From Acidimicrobiia bacterium (GTDB lineage: Bacteria; Actinomycetota; Acidimicrobiia; Acidimicrobiales; Acidimicrobilacustridaceae): a stretch of 9,202 nucleotides of DNA. The notes under the pieces were generated by a model. That model did no database searches, had not been told where the DNA came from, and saw nothing but the letters and a program-made list of their open reading frames with translations. The stretch's first letter is position 1; each line of letters begins with the position of its first letter. Both the position numbers and the translations under genes were made by a program. Positions 1 to 6,288 of the stretch are shown one piece after another. The stretch covers positions 1 through 9,202 of the forward strand of contig JAEMTX010000033.1 of the NCBI GenBank assembly GCA_016462055.1. Direction: 5' to 3'.

Positions 1-1251
1 GCTGACGTTATTCGTGTCAATGGTCGTGAGCTCGCCGAGATCGAGACACGTGACAACGGGCGTGTTCTGAACGAAACGCTGATGGGCGATATCCCAGCAT
101 GCGAACAGATGTTTCATTTCTTCGCTGGCGCCGCCGACAAAGTGCATGGCGATACCGTCCAAGTCGGTCCACACAGTTTCAATTTCACGCGACGCGAACC
201 CCATGGCGTGGTTGCAGTGATCATCCCTTGGAATGCACCACTTTCACTTATGTCGTCGAAGGTTGGAGCGGCACTGGCGGCCGGGAACACCGTGGTCATA
301 AAGGCTGCAGAACAGGCGGCATGCTCGGTTCTCCGGTGGGCATCACTGCTTGAATCTGCAGGCCTCCCGCGCGGTGTTGTCAACGTGGTCGCCGGACTCG
401 GGGAAGTTGCTGGCGATGCCCTGGTGTGCGATTCCAGTATCGGCAGGTTGACGTTCACTGGTTCAACCGAAACAGCCCGCATCATCCAAGATCGCGGGTC
501 GTCCTTGATCCGACCTCTCCACTTCGAACTCGGAGGGAAGTCGGCGAACATCGTTTTCGCAGACGCCGACCTCGATGCGGCTGCCGTTGGCGTGAGCACG
601 GCAGCGATCTTTACCGGAGGCGCCGGTCAGACATGTGTCGCTGGATCCCGGATCCTGATACACGAGTCGATCCTTGACGAGATGATTGGGCGAATAACAG
701 AGATCGCGTCAAGCGTCGTTCTAGGGGATCCCACCGATCTGGCGACAACGATGGGCCCTATCGTTTCGGCCGAGCAGTTGGATCGGGTGCGCGGTTTTAT
801 CGAGAACGCTCCGGCCGACGGAGCTGAACTCCTCCTCGGCGGCCGATCCCGTGCGGTCGAGATCTTCCCATCAGATTCGCCGATGGCTTCCGGATACTGG
901 GTCGAACCCACGCTGTTCCGCGTTCCGGGGAACGACCTGTCGATTTGCCAGCAAGAGATCTTTGGCCCCGTTGCAGTCATCATGCCGTTTGCCGATGATG
1001 AAGAAGCCGTGGCGCTCGCAAATGACACAAAGTACGGACTCGCTGCGGGTGTCTGGACAAGTGACCTGAAGCGAGGTCACCGGATGATTCGCGATCTCCA
1101 AGTGGGCTCAGTCTGGGTCAACGCCTACCGGCGGATCCACTGGGCGCTTCCATTCGGGGGATTCGGGAATTCGGGATTTGGGAAGGACTCAGGTCTCGAG
1201 AGCGTGCTCGAGAACACTCGCATCAAGACCGGTTGGGTCGATCTTTCATGA
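1..1251 (+). CDS. Aldehyde dehydrogenase (NAD(P)-dependent), 5' partial
   Basis: This gene oxidises an aldehyde to the carboxylic acid with NAD(P)+ in the cytoplasm. The reading frame is open from base 1, so the N-terminus lies outside the window. The 416 codons present compare with about 480-490 residues for the family, so roughly 70 are missing. Visible landmarks, numbered from the first codon here: IIPWNAPL with the oxyanion-hole Asn78, TFTGSTE at 151-157 (nucleotide binding), the general base Glu176 in FELGGKSAN, the nucleophile Cys212 in GAGQTCVAGSR, QQEIFGPV, and a C-terminal PFGGFGNSGFG motif. All key catalytic residues are present, so the enzyme should be active. The ATG at base 82 falls inside the conserved N-terminal helix region and is not the true start. 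The gene overlaps the next one by ATGA. The substrate is not determinable; the context suggests an aldehyde formed in side-chain or ring catabolism, possibly the product of the adjacent aldolase. Confidence 0.95.
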   Translation, partial: ADVIRVNGRELAEIETRDNGRVLNETLMGDIPACEQMFHFFAGAADKVHGDTVQVGPHSFNFTRREPHGVVAVIIPWNAPLSLMSSKVGAALAAGNTVVIKAAEQAACSVLRWASLLESAGLPRGVVNVVAGLGEVAGDALVCDSSIGRLTFTGSTETARIIQDRGSSLIRPLHFELGGKSANIVFADADLDAAAVGVSTAAIFTGGAGQTCVAGSRILIHESILDEMIGRITEIASSVVLGDPTDLATTMGPIVSAEQLDRVRGFIENAPADGAELLLGGRSRAVEIFPSDSPMASGYWVEPTLFRVPGNDLSICQQEIFGPVAVIMPFADDEEAVALANDTKYGLAAGVWTSDLKRGHRMIRDLQVGSVWVNAYRRIHWALPFGGFGNSGFGKDSGLESVLENTRIKTGWVDLS

Positions 1252-2417
1252 GCGGCACTCATCCATTTCGTGATCGGACCGCGATTGCTGGTATCGGCCG
1301 AACGGATTACTCCAAGAATTCCGGGGTGAGCACCCTCACGCTCGCGCTGCGAGCCATTCGTGCGGCTCTTGATGACGCGGGACTTGCGACATCAGATGTT
1401 GACGGAGTTGCGTGTCATCGTGTCGGTGATTCAGTGCAAGCCACGATCGTCGCCCAAAGTCTGGGAATCAAGGACATTCGGTTTCATCTGGATCTCTTTG
1501 GAGGTGGCAGCCAGTCGGCGTGGACGGTCGGACTCGCCGCCCAGGCAGTTGCCGCCGGGGTTGCCGACTGCATCGTGTGTTGGAGGTCGATCAATGCCCG
1601 TTCGGGTTTCCGCATGGGGGGAACAGGTCGCGCCGCGCCGGATTCGATCGAGTTCCAGTATCAGAGCCCGTATTGGTTCGCAACGCCACCGCAGCAGTTT
1701 GCGATGTACGGGCGTGCATACATGGACAAGTACGGCGTGACTTCGGAAGATCTGGGACGTGTTGCGATTAGCCAAAGAGAATTCGCAACGCTGAATCCGC
1801 GGGCGATGATGCAGGCCCCGCTTTCCATGGATGACTATCTGGAATCACGCATGATTGTTGAACCTTTCCGGCTTTTCGATTGCTGTCTCGAAACGGATGC
1901 AGCTGTGGCCGTCGTGATCACGTCAACGGAACGGGCACGAACTTTGCGCCAACGCCCGGTCCTCGTGTCCAGCGCCGCCTGTGGCGGTGGCCACACGCTC
2001 TACTCGAATGGCCGCGACGATCTATCGACGAGCGGTGCGGCTCAACTTGCACCGAGACTTTTTGATGCCGCTGAGATGTCCCCGAGCGACATTGATGTCG
2101 CTGAGTTATACGACGCCTTCACGCCACTGGTCCTCTTGCAACTCGAGGACTACGGATTTGCGGCGAAGGGCGAAGGAGCTGCGCTGGTTGCTGCGGGGTC
2201 GACGTCGCTAGGTGGTTCACTCCCTGTGAACACTCACGGAGGTCATCTTTCCGAAGGTTACGTTCACGGGTTGAATCATCTAGCAGAAGCCGTCGACCAA
2301 CTTCGCGGCGATGCCGGTCCGCGCCAGACAGTTGGGGCCGAAGTCGCCCTCGTCACCGGTCAACCCGGATATGTGGCTGGCACTTCGTCGGCATTGATCC
2401 TTCGGGCGGACAAGTGA
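1248..2417 (+). CDS. Thiolase-fold lipid-transfer/Ltp2-like protein, probable acyl-CoA retro-aldolase
   Basis: This 389-residue protein belongs to the SCP-x/Ltp2 branch of the thiolase superfamily. The start is the ATG overlapping the preceding stop (ATGA); an ATG 15 bases upstream is inside the aldehyde dehydrogenase and less likely. Thiolases of this branch carry a nucleophilic Cys, an HDCF motif and a GHP motif. Here residues 85-92 (GGGSQSAW) have no Cys, HDCF is replaced by YDAF with Tyr288, and GHP is replaced by GYV with Tyr338. In the steroid side-chain aldolase Ltp2 of Thermomonospora curvata, tyrosines 294 and 344 are the proposed general base and acid; the 50-residue spacing is identical here. 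I infer retro-aldol cleavage of a beta-hydroxyacyl-CoA rather than thiolysis. The next gene encodes a DUF35 protein, the obligate partner of Ltp2, which strengthens this. The substrate is unknown; steroid, terpenoid or other branched acyl-CoA are all possible. Confidence 0.88.
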   Translation: MSGTHPFRDRTAIAGIGRTDYSKNSGVSTLTLALRAIRAALDDAGLATSDVDGVACHRVGDSVQATIVAQSLGIKDIRFHLDLFGGGSQSAWTVGLAAQAVAAGVADCIVCWRSINARSGFRMGGTGRAAPDSIEFQYQSPYWFATPPQQFAMYGRAYMDKYGVTSEDLGRVAISQREFATLNPRAMMQAPLSMDDYLESRMIVEPFRLFDCCLETDAAVAVVITSTERARTLRQRPVLVSSAACGGGHTLYSNGRDDLSTSGAAQLAPRLFDAAEMSPSDIDVAELYDAFTPLVLLQLEDYGFAAKGEGAALVAAGSTSLGGSLPVNTHGGHLSEGYVHGLNHLAEAVDQLRGDAGPRQTVGAEVALVTGQPGYVAGTSSALILRADK

Positions 2418-2842
2418 ACATCAAGCGTCCGATCCCCATTACTGATCTTGATTCTGTCGATTGGTGGTCTGCAGTTTCGCGACATGAATTTGTCTGCGCG
2501 CGTTGTTCGGATTGCAATGTGTGGCGCTGGCCCGCCCGAGCAATTTGTGGGGCATGCGGTTCCATGACCTGGGAATGGCAGGAGCTCACTGGCAACGGAA
2601 CGATAGCGAGCTGGATCGTCAACCGGCATGGGTTTGGAGGCGCGTTTCCTCTTCCATCGACGGTTGTTCTGGTCCGCCTTGCAGAGCAGGATGACTTGCT
2701 TTTACCCGGCGGCTGGGCTGGTTCGGCCGATGGCGTCGACCTCTCGGTCGGTCTCTCGGTGGTGGTCGGATTCGAAGACATCGAATCCGAAGGCGGCGAC
2801 TCGGACCAGGCAGTGCTCTCGTGGGGTCCTCGCCATGACTGA
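2414..2842 (+). CDS. DUF35 zinc-ribbon/OB-fold protein, partner of the Ltp2-like aldolase
   Basis: This 142-residue protein has the DUF35 layout: a short N-terminal helix (DWWSAV), a rubredoxin-like zinc ribbon with Cys31, Cys34, Cys45 and Cys48 (CxxC-x10-CxxC), then an OB-fold from about residue 55 to 130 beginning GNGTIASW. DUF35 proteins form complexes with thiolase-fold enzymes and help bind acyl-CoA. In the steroid aldolase, the partner is the DUF35 domain at the C-terminus of the hydratase ChsH2. Here DUF35 stands alone with no MaoC-type hydratase domain, so any hydratase would have to be encoded elsewhere. The start is a GTG overlapping the thiolase stop (GTGA), with a weak GGGCGGA upstream. 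It overlaps the next gene by 8 bases. Coupled translation with the thiolase-like gene fits a 1:1 complex. Family assignment is firm; the specific complex is inferred from adjacency. Confidence 0.9.
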   Translation: MNIKRPIPITDLDSVDWWSAVSRHEFVCARCSDCNVWRWPARAICGACGSMTWEWQELTGNGTIASWIVNRHGFGGAFPLPSTVVLVRLAEQDDLLLPGGWAGSADGVDLSVGLSVVVGFEDIESEGGDSDQAVLSWGPRHD

Positions 2843-4217
2843 GAACCTTGTCCGGCCCTGGGACGCGGTCGACTATCAGGATTTGATGCGCAAGTACGCG
2901 CCGGCCCCCGACTACTTCGAATCGTCCTACCTTGACTCTCCGGCTGAAATCGAGTCGGTGCAGTTGGAGCGCCTCAAAGCGAAGGTCCACCAGGCGTCGA
3001 AAGTTCCGTTCTTCCGCGACCGATGGGCGAAAGCAGGAGTGGGTCCTGACGATCTGCGGTCGATCAAAGATCTGTCCAGATTTCCGACGTACACCGTTGA
3101 TGACATTCGGAAGAGCATCGATGATCACCCTCCATTCGGCGATTACCAGGGTGTTGTTCCATCAGACGCAACGCGCGAACCGATGCGCGTCTTCATGTCA
3201 GGCGGAACAACGGGCAAGTCGCGACCGACGTTCTATACGCAGTGGGATCGGGATGTCGGTGCACTCCTGACGGCGCGTGCGCTGTATATGCAGGGGATCC
3301 GGCCTGGCGACGTGGTCTTGAACTCCTGGGCCTACGGCCTCCACAATGGTGCCTTCTCGTTTGATGAGGCACTCGCTCGTTGGCTCAATTGCGTGGTGCT
3401 CACAACGAGTACAGGCAATGTGACAAGCACCGAACGGCAAGTCGAGCTGGCGATCGAATATGGGGCGTCGGCCATCTGCACAACGGGTGACTATCTCCTA
3501 CGCATTGCGGAGGCAGCACGCGCTTTGGGATATGACCCGAAGGTTGACCTCAAGCTCCGGGCGCTGCCGAACATCGGTGATCCCGAGGTGCTCTCGGAAA
3601 CGTTCGGAGTCGAGTATTTCAGATCATATGGATTCCACGAAGTCCAGTGGGTATCCGTGGAATGTCCAGCGCATGACGGCCTTCACATTTTCGAAGATGC
3701 CTACATAGTCCAGGTGGTCGATACCGAAACCGGTGAAGAACTCCCTGACGGTGAACTGGGAGCGATTGTCGTAACCGAGCTCTACAAAACCGGGAGTTCA
3801 CAGTTTCGGTACAACATCATGGACCTCTCCTTTCTCCATCCACGCGGACAATGTGAGTGTGGATCCTGGTTGCGACGAATGGGGCCGTTCGCAGGTCGCG
3901 GTGACAACATGGTGAAACTGAGGGGAATAAATCTGTGGCCGGAGGGAGTCGGCGAGGTTGCATGTGCTGTGGATGGCATCGATCCGGATTATTTTGTTCG
4001 GGTCTGGCGCGATGGAAATCGAGATGAGATGGAAATCGCGGTTGTCAGTCGCAGAGATCCCGCGTTGTTCGGCTCCCAGCAGTCGGAACTCGAAGCAGTG
4101 CTCAACCAGCGTTTCGGAGTGAGAATTCACGCCAAGGTGGTTGCTCCGGGAGCTCTTGACTCAGACACTGAATTGCATACATCACCAAAATCAAAACGCT
4201 TCCGCGACGAACGATAG
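2835..4217 (+). CDS. PaaK-like AMP-forming carboxylate-CoA ligase
   Basis: This 460-residue protein is an adenylate-forming enzyme of the phenylacetate-CoA ligase (PaaK) type. It would convert a carboxylic acid, ATP and CoA into an acyl-CoA, AMP and pyrophosphate. Landmarks: the phosphate-binding loop SGGTTGKSRP at 122-131, a PaaK-type zinc-site segment with His335, Cys340 and Cys342, the hinge motif GRGDNMVKLRG from residue 354 with Asp357, and a C-terminal TSPKSKRF in which Lys452 or Lys454 should be the catalytic lysine. The open frame extends up to 2628, but that stretch lies inside the DUF35 gene and reads as arginine- and serine-rich shadow sequence. The ATG at 2835, overlapping the DUF35 stop by 8 bases, gives an N-terminus matching the family. 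PaaK itself acts on phenylacetate; this protein is divergent and slightly longer, so an aryl, terpenoid or steroid acid is equally possible. A second, mechanistically different CoA synthetase lies at 6282-8447. Confidence 0.9.
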   Translation: MTENLVRPWDAVDYQDLMRKYAPAPDYFESSYLDSPAEIESVQLERLKAKVHQASKVPFFRDRWAKAGVGPDDLRSIKDLSRFPTYTVDDIRKSIDDHPPFGDYQGVVPSDATREPMRVFMSGGTTGKSRPTFYTQWDRDVGALLTARALYMQGIRPGDVVLNSWAYGLHNGAFSFDEALARWLNCVVLTTSTGNVTSTERQVELAIEYGASAICTTGDYLLRIAEAARALGYDPKVDLKLRALPNIGDPEVLSETFGVEYFRSYGFHEVQWVSVECPAHDGLHIFEDAYIVQVVDTETGEELPDGELGAIVVTELYKTGSSQFRYNIMDLSFLHPRGQCECGSWLRRMGPFAGRGDNMVKLRGINLWPEGVGEVACAVDGIDPDYFVRVWRDGNRDEMEIAVVSRRDPALFGSQQSELEAVLNQRFGVRIHAKVVAPGALDSDTELHTSPKSKRFRDER

Positions 4218-4221
4218 GAGG
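4216..4221 (+). promoter_or_regulatory. Strong Shine-Dalgarno for the 186-residue protein
   Basis: AGGAGG overlaps the stop codon of the CoA ligase and sits 8 bases before the ATG at 4230. It is the best ribosome binding site in the window. It stands out because most other junctions rely on start/stop overlap with little or no recognisable site, so this gene may be translated independently and at a higher rate. Confidence 0.8.
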
Positions 4222-4229
4222 AACCGCAA

Positions 4230-4790
4230 ATGACCGAACAGCGTCCGATCGGCAAGGTGTATAACATCGCGCCTCAACCACACGATGAATCGAACACGCA
4301 GTGGATTGATGCAGGAGTGGTACGCATCGGTGTCGAGTACCGGGATGTATCCCCGGAGGATCTTGAGGCGCTCTATTCGCGCGATGCGGCGGAGCTTGCC
4401 GAATTGCGCGAGAAGTCTCCGGTGGGTGGATTCTCCGATGAAGGAGTGTCACTGCACATTGCAGGAACTGTTGATGGGCACGAATATCTTCGGTTCGATG
4501 TCTTCGATGGCGAACCGCACTATCACTACGTTCATAAGGTCGTACCCGGCGGAGAAGTGACGAATCAGGTGATCGACTTCGACGCTGCGGCGGAAGGCGA
4601 CATGCTTGAGTGGGCCTTGGCGCGAATCGCGACCCGGCTCCCCCAGATGTTGACGGCCGCTGGTGGCGCGGAACTGGCTGGCATGATCAATCAATCTGAA
4701 TTAAGCGCAGCTCTTGATCAAGTGGCGCGATTAGCAACGGCCGCCCAGTCCGCTTATCGGGCAGGACGGGATGGAAAGGATTGTCGATGA
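4230..4790 (+). CDS. Hypothetical protein, His/Tyr-rich core, unknown function
   Basis: I do not recognise this 186-residue protein. It has no signal peptide or membrane segment and is acidic overall, so it is probably cytoplasmic. Residues 1-60 contain an acidic helix-like stretch (SPEDLEALYSRDAAELAELR). Residues 70-105 form a beta-rich core reading GVSLHIAGTVDGHEYLRF and ending EPHYHYVHK, with His97, His99 and His102 close together; this could be a metal or ligand site. Residues 115-180 look helical and Ala/Leu rich. The start is set by the AGGAGG site 8 bases upstream. The gene follows the CoA ligase and overlaps the TetR gene by ATGA, so it belongs to the operon. Its place among CoA-thioester genes suggests an accessory enzyme or binding protein, but that is inference. 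Two TTA codons near its 3' end mark the beginning of the TTA-richer half of the window. Confidence 0.85.
   Translation: MTEQRPIGKVYNIAPQPHDESNTQWIDAGVVRIGVEYRDVSPEDLEALYSRDAAELAELREKSPVGGFSDEGVSLHIAGTVDGHEYLRFDVFDGEPHYHYVHKVVPGGEVTNQVIDFDAAAEGDMLEWALARIATRLPQMLTAAGGAELAGMINQSELSAALDQVARLATAAQSAYRAGRDGKDCR
4773..4780 (+). promoter_or_regulatory. Ribosome binding site deciding the TetR start
   Basis: GGAAAGGA ends 6 bases before the ATG at 4787. This spacing favours that ATG over the in-frame TTG at 4781, which would directly abut the site. Confidence 0.6.
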
Positions 4791-5434
4791 CTGCTACCAC
4801 AACCGAAATTGGCAAGAGCACTCGAATTCGTTTGATGCAGGAGGCTGAAAAACTCTTCGCGGAGCGCGGTATCGATGGAGTATCAATTCGCGATATCACC
4901 AATGAAGCCGATGTAAGTTCCGCTTCAATTCACTATCACTTTGGCTCAAAGGCGGAACTTATTGCAGCGATCCTTGACTGGAGAGCTGCGGAAGTCGGAG
5001 CTAGGCGGGCAACATGGCTTGACCAAATCGAGAGCAATCCGGACGCTTCTTTGCGCCAGGTTCTCGAGGCGTTTGTCATTCCGACTGCGGAAATGGCTGC
5101 CGATATAGAAGGAGGTGGGCAGTTCCACATTGGCTTCTTGGCGGCGGTGTTAGCGAACCCTGCGCACATGCCTTTGTTGATCGCCGCATTTGAGCCGTAT
5201 ACCCACCGATTTGAGATCGCGTTAGCTCGGGTCACTCCACACCTCGATCCAAATGTGCGGGAGTTGCGACTCGCGCTAGCAAAAGACATGGTCAATCGTG
5301 TGATCGGCCAACCTGATGGGCCAGTTCACGCATGGTTAGAGATTCGGGCTCCCGGTGCAGACGATGAATTACCGGAACGACTCATCGATTTTTTGAGTGG
5401 AGCGTTTTCCGCTCCATCGGACAATAAGTCATGA
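4787..5434 (+). CDS. TetR family transcriptional regulator
   Basis: This 215-residue protein has the TetR N-terminal DNA-binding domain: helix 1 around residues 11-27 (RLMQEAEKLFAERG), the turn GIDGVSIRDIT, and the helix-turn-helix ending in IHYHFGSKAEL at 48-58, the most conserved TetR signature. The C-terminal 150 residues are a helical ligand-binding and dimerisation domain without a recognisable ligand signature. TetR proteins usually repress neighbouring genes and are released by a small molecule; in steroid and fatty acid catabolism the inducers are often acyl-CoA thioesters. The gene sits inside the operon, overlapping both neighbours by ATGA, so it probably controls its own operon. 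No operator is identifiable because there is no upstream intergenic region in the window; the operon promoter must lie before base 1 or inside a gene. Confidence 0.93.
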   Translation: MTATTTEIGKSTRIRLMQEAEKLFAERGIDGVSIRDITNEADVSSASIHYHFGSKAELIAAILDWRAAEVGARRATWLDQIESNPDASLRQVLEAFVIPTAEMAADIEGGGQFHIGFLAAVLANPAHMPLLIAAFEPYTHRFEIALARVTPHLDPNVRELRLALAKDMVNRVIGQPDGPVHAWLEIRAPGADDELPERLIDFLSGAFSAPSDNKS

Positions 5435-6288
5435 CTCTCATTATCGATTATTTATGTAATGGGTTCTTGCCGTCTGCTTCTGAAGCATGGCAACGATCGA
5501 TCGAAGCCCAAGGGCTTTCTCTCAAGATTCGTCAAAATCCCGATGACGGTTTTTGTGATCCGTCAACTCTCGTTGAGCGAATGGACGCATTAGGAATCTC
5601 TGCGTTGCAGATTGTTATGAGCGATGAACAGCATCACCATGGCGCGTTCAACTTTTCCGATGTCACTGCCCGATATGACGAGGTTTCCGATCTCGTGCGC
5701 TCATACCCAAGCCGGTTCTATGGGCTTTGGTGTTTTGATGCAAACGGCGGAATCGCAGGCGTTGAACGGGCTCGGGAAGTTCTCCGTAACGACTGGGTGG
5801 TTGGTTTGTATAACCATGTTCACTCTTGGGATCGGCCATTTGATCATGCCGACTTCTATCCCTATTACATGCTTGCATCGGAACTTGATATTCCCGTCGT
5901 GATGCAAGCGGGAACGTCAGGAGGGCTCGTCCCAAGCGAATGCGGTCATCCCATCGGGGTTGATCGCCCAGCTATTTATTTCCCGACAGTGCGCTTCGTG
6001 CTCTCTCATACGGGTTGGCCATGGGTTGATGAGGCAATTGCGATGGCTCTGAAATTTCCAAATGTATTTCTCGGAACGGCGGCCTATCCGGCTCGACACT
6101 GGTCTTCGTCGTTAGTGGAATTTCTGCGCGGACCGGGACGTACGAAAACGCTTTTTGGAACAAATTTCCCCACAGTTGGCCACCGCAACGCTTTGGAGCA
6201 GGTGGCTGAGCTCGATCTAACAGATCAGACGCGTGAGGATTATCTGGGCGGTACCGCTCGCAGAGTGTTCTCCCGGTTGCCATGTTGA
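5431..6288 (+). CDS. Amidohydrolase-2 fold protein with altered metal-site residues
   Basis: This 285-residue protein has the layout of the amidohydrolase-2 (ACMSD-like) TIM-barrel family: an N-terminal strand IIDYLCNGF, a helix with ERMDALGIS, WCFDANGG, GLYNHVHSW, FYPYYMLASELDIPVVMQAG, RFVLSHTGWPW and a C-terminal LFGTNFP. Family members bind a metal through an N-terminal HxH, a mid-barrel His, the His of HTG and an Asp near the C-terminus. Here the HxH position reads Leu8-x-Asn10, the residue after VVM is Gln159, and the terminal Asp is Asn245; only His193 of HTG is clearly kept. The metal site is therefore lost or rebuilt. It may be a non-metal hydrolase or decarboxylase, a different-metal enzyme, or a binding protein. 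The start ATG overlaps the TetR stop (ATGA). It overlaps the next gene by 7 bases. Fold assignment is good, activity unknown. Confidence 0.82.
   Translation: MTLIIDYLCNGFLPSASEAWQRSIEAQGLSLKIRQNPDDGFCDPSTLVERMDALGISALQIVMSDEQHHHGAFNFSDVTARYDEVSDLVRSYPSRFYGLWCFDANGGIAGVERAREVLRNDWVVGLYNHVHSWDRPFDHADFYPYYMLASELDIPVVMQAGTSGGLVPSECGHPIGVDRPAIYFPTVRFVLSHTGWPWVDEAIAMALKFPNVFLGTAAYPARHWSSSLVEFLRGPGRTKTLFGTNFPTVGHRNALEQVAELDLTDQTREDYLGGTARRVFSRLPC

Noticed and set aside
114..599. 161-residue open frame on the minus strand
   Set aside because: It is antisense to the conserved aldehyde dehydrogenase core, so the other strand explains the sequence.
1248..2417. Annotation as a classical acetyl-CoA acetyltransferase
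   Set aside because: The nucleophilic Cys and the HDCF and GHP motifs needed for thiolysis are absent, replaced by Gly/Ser and Tyr.
2628..2834. N-terminal extension of the CoA ligase open frame
   Set aside because: It lies wholly inside the DUF35 gene, reads as low-quality arginine- and serine-rich sequence, and the ATG at 2835 gives a normal family N-terminus.
2619..3128. 169-residue open frame on the minus strand
   Set aside because: It spans the junction of two well-supported genes on the opposite strand and is Arg/Pro rich without any domain.
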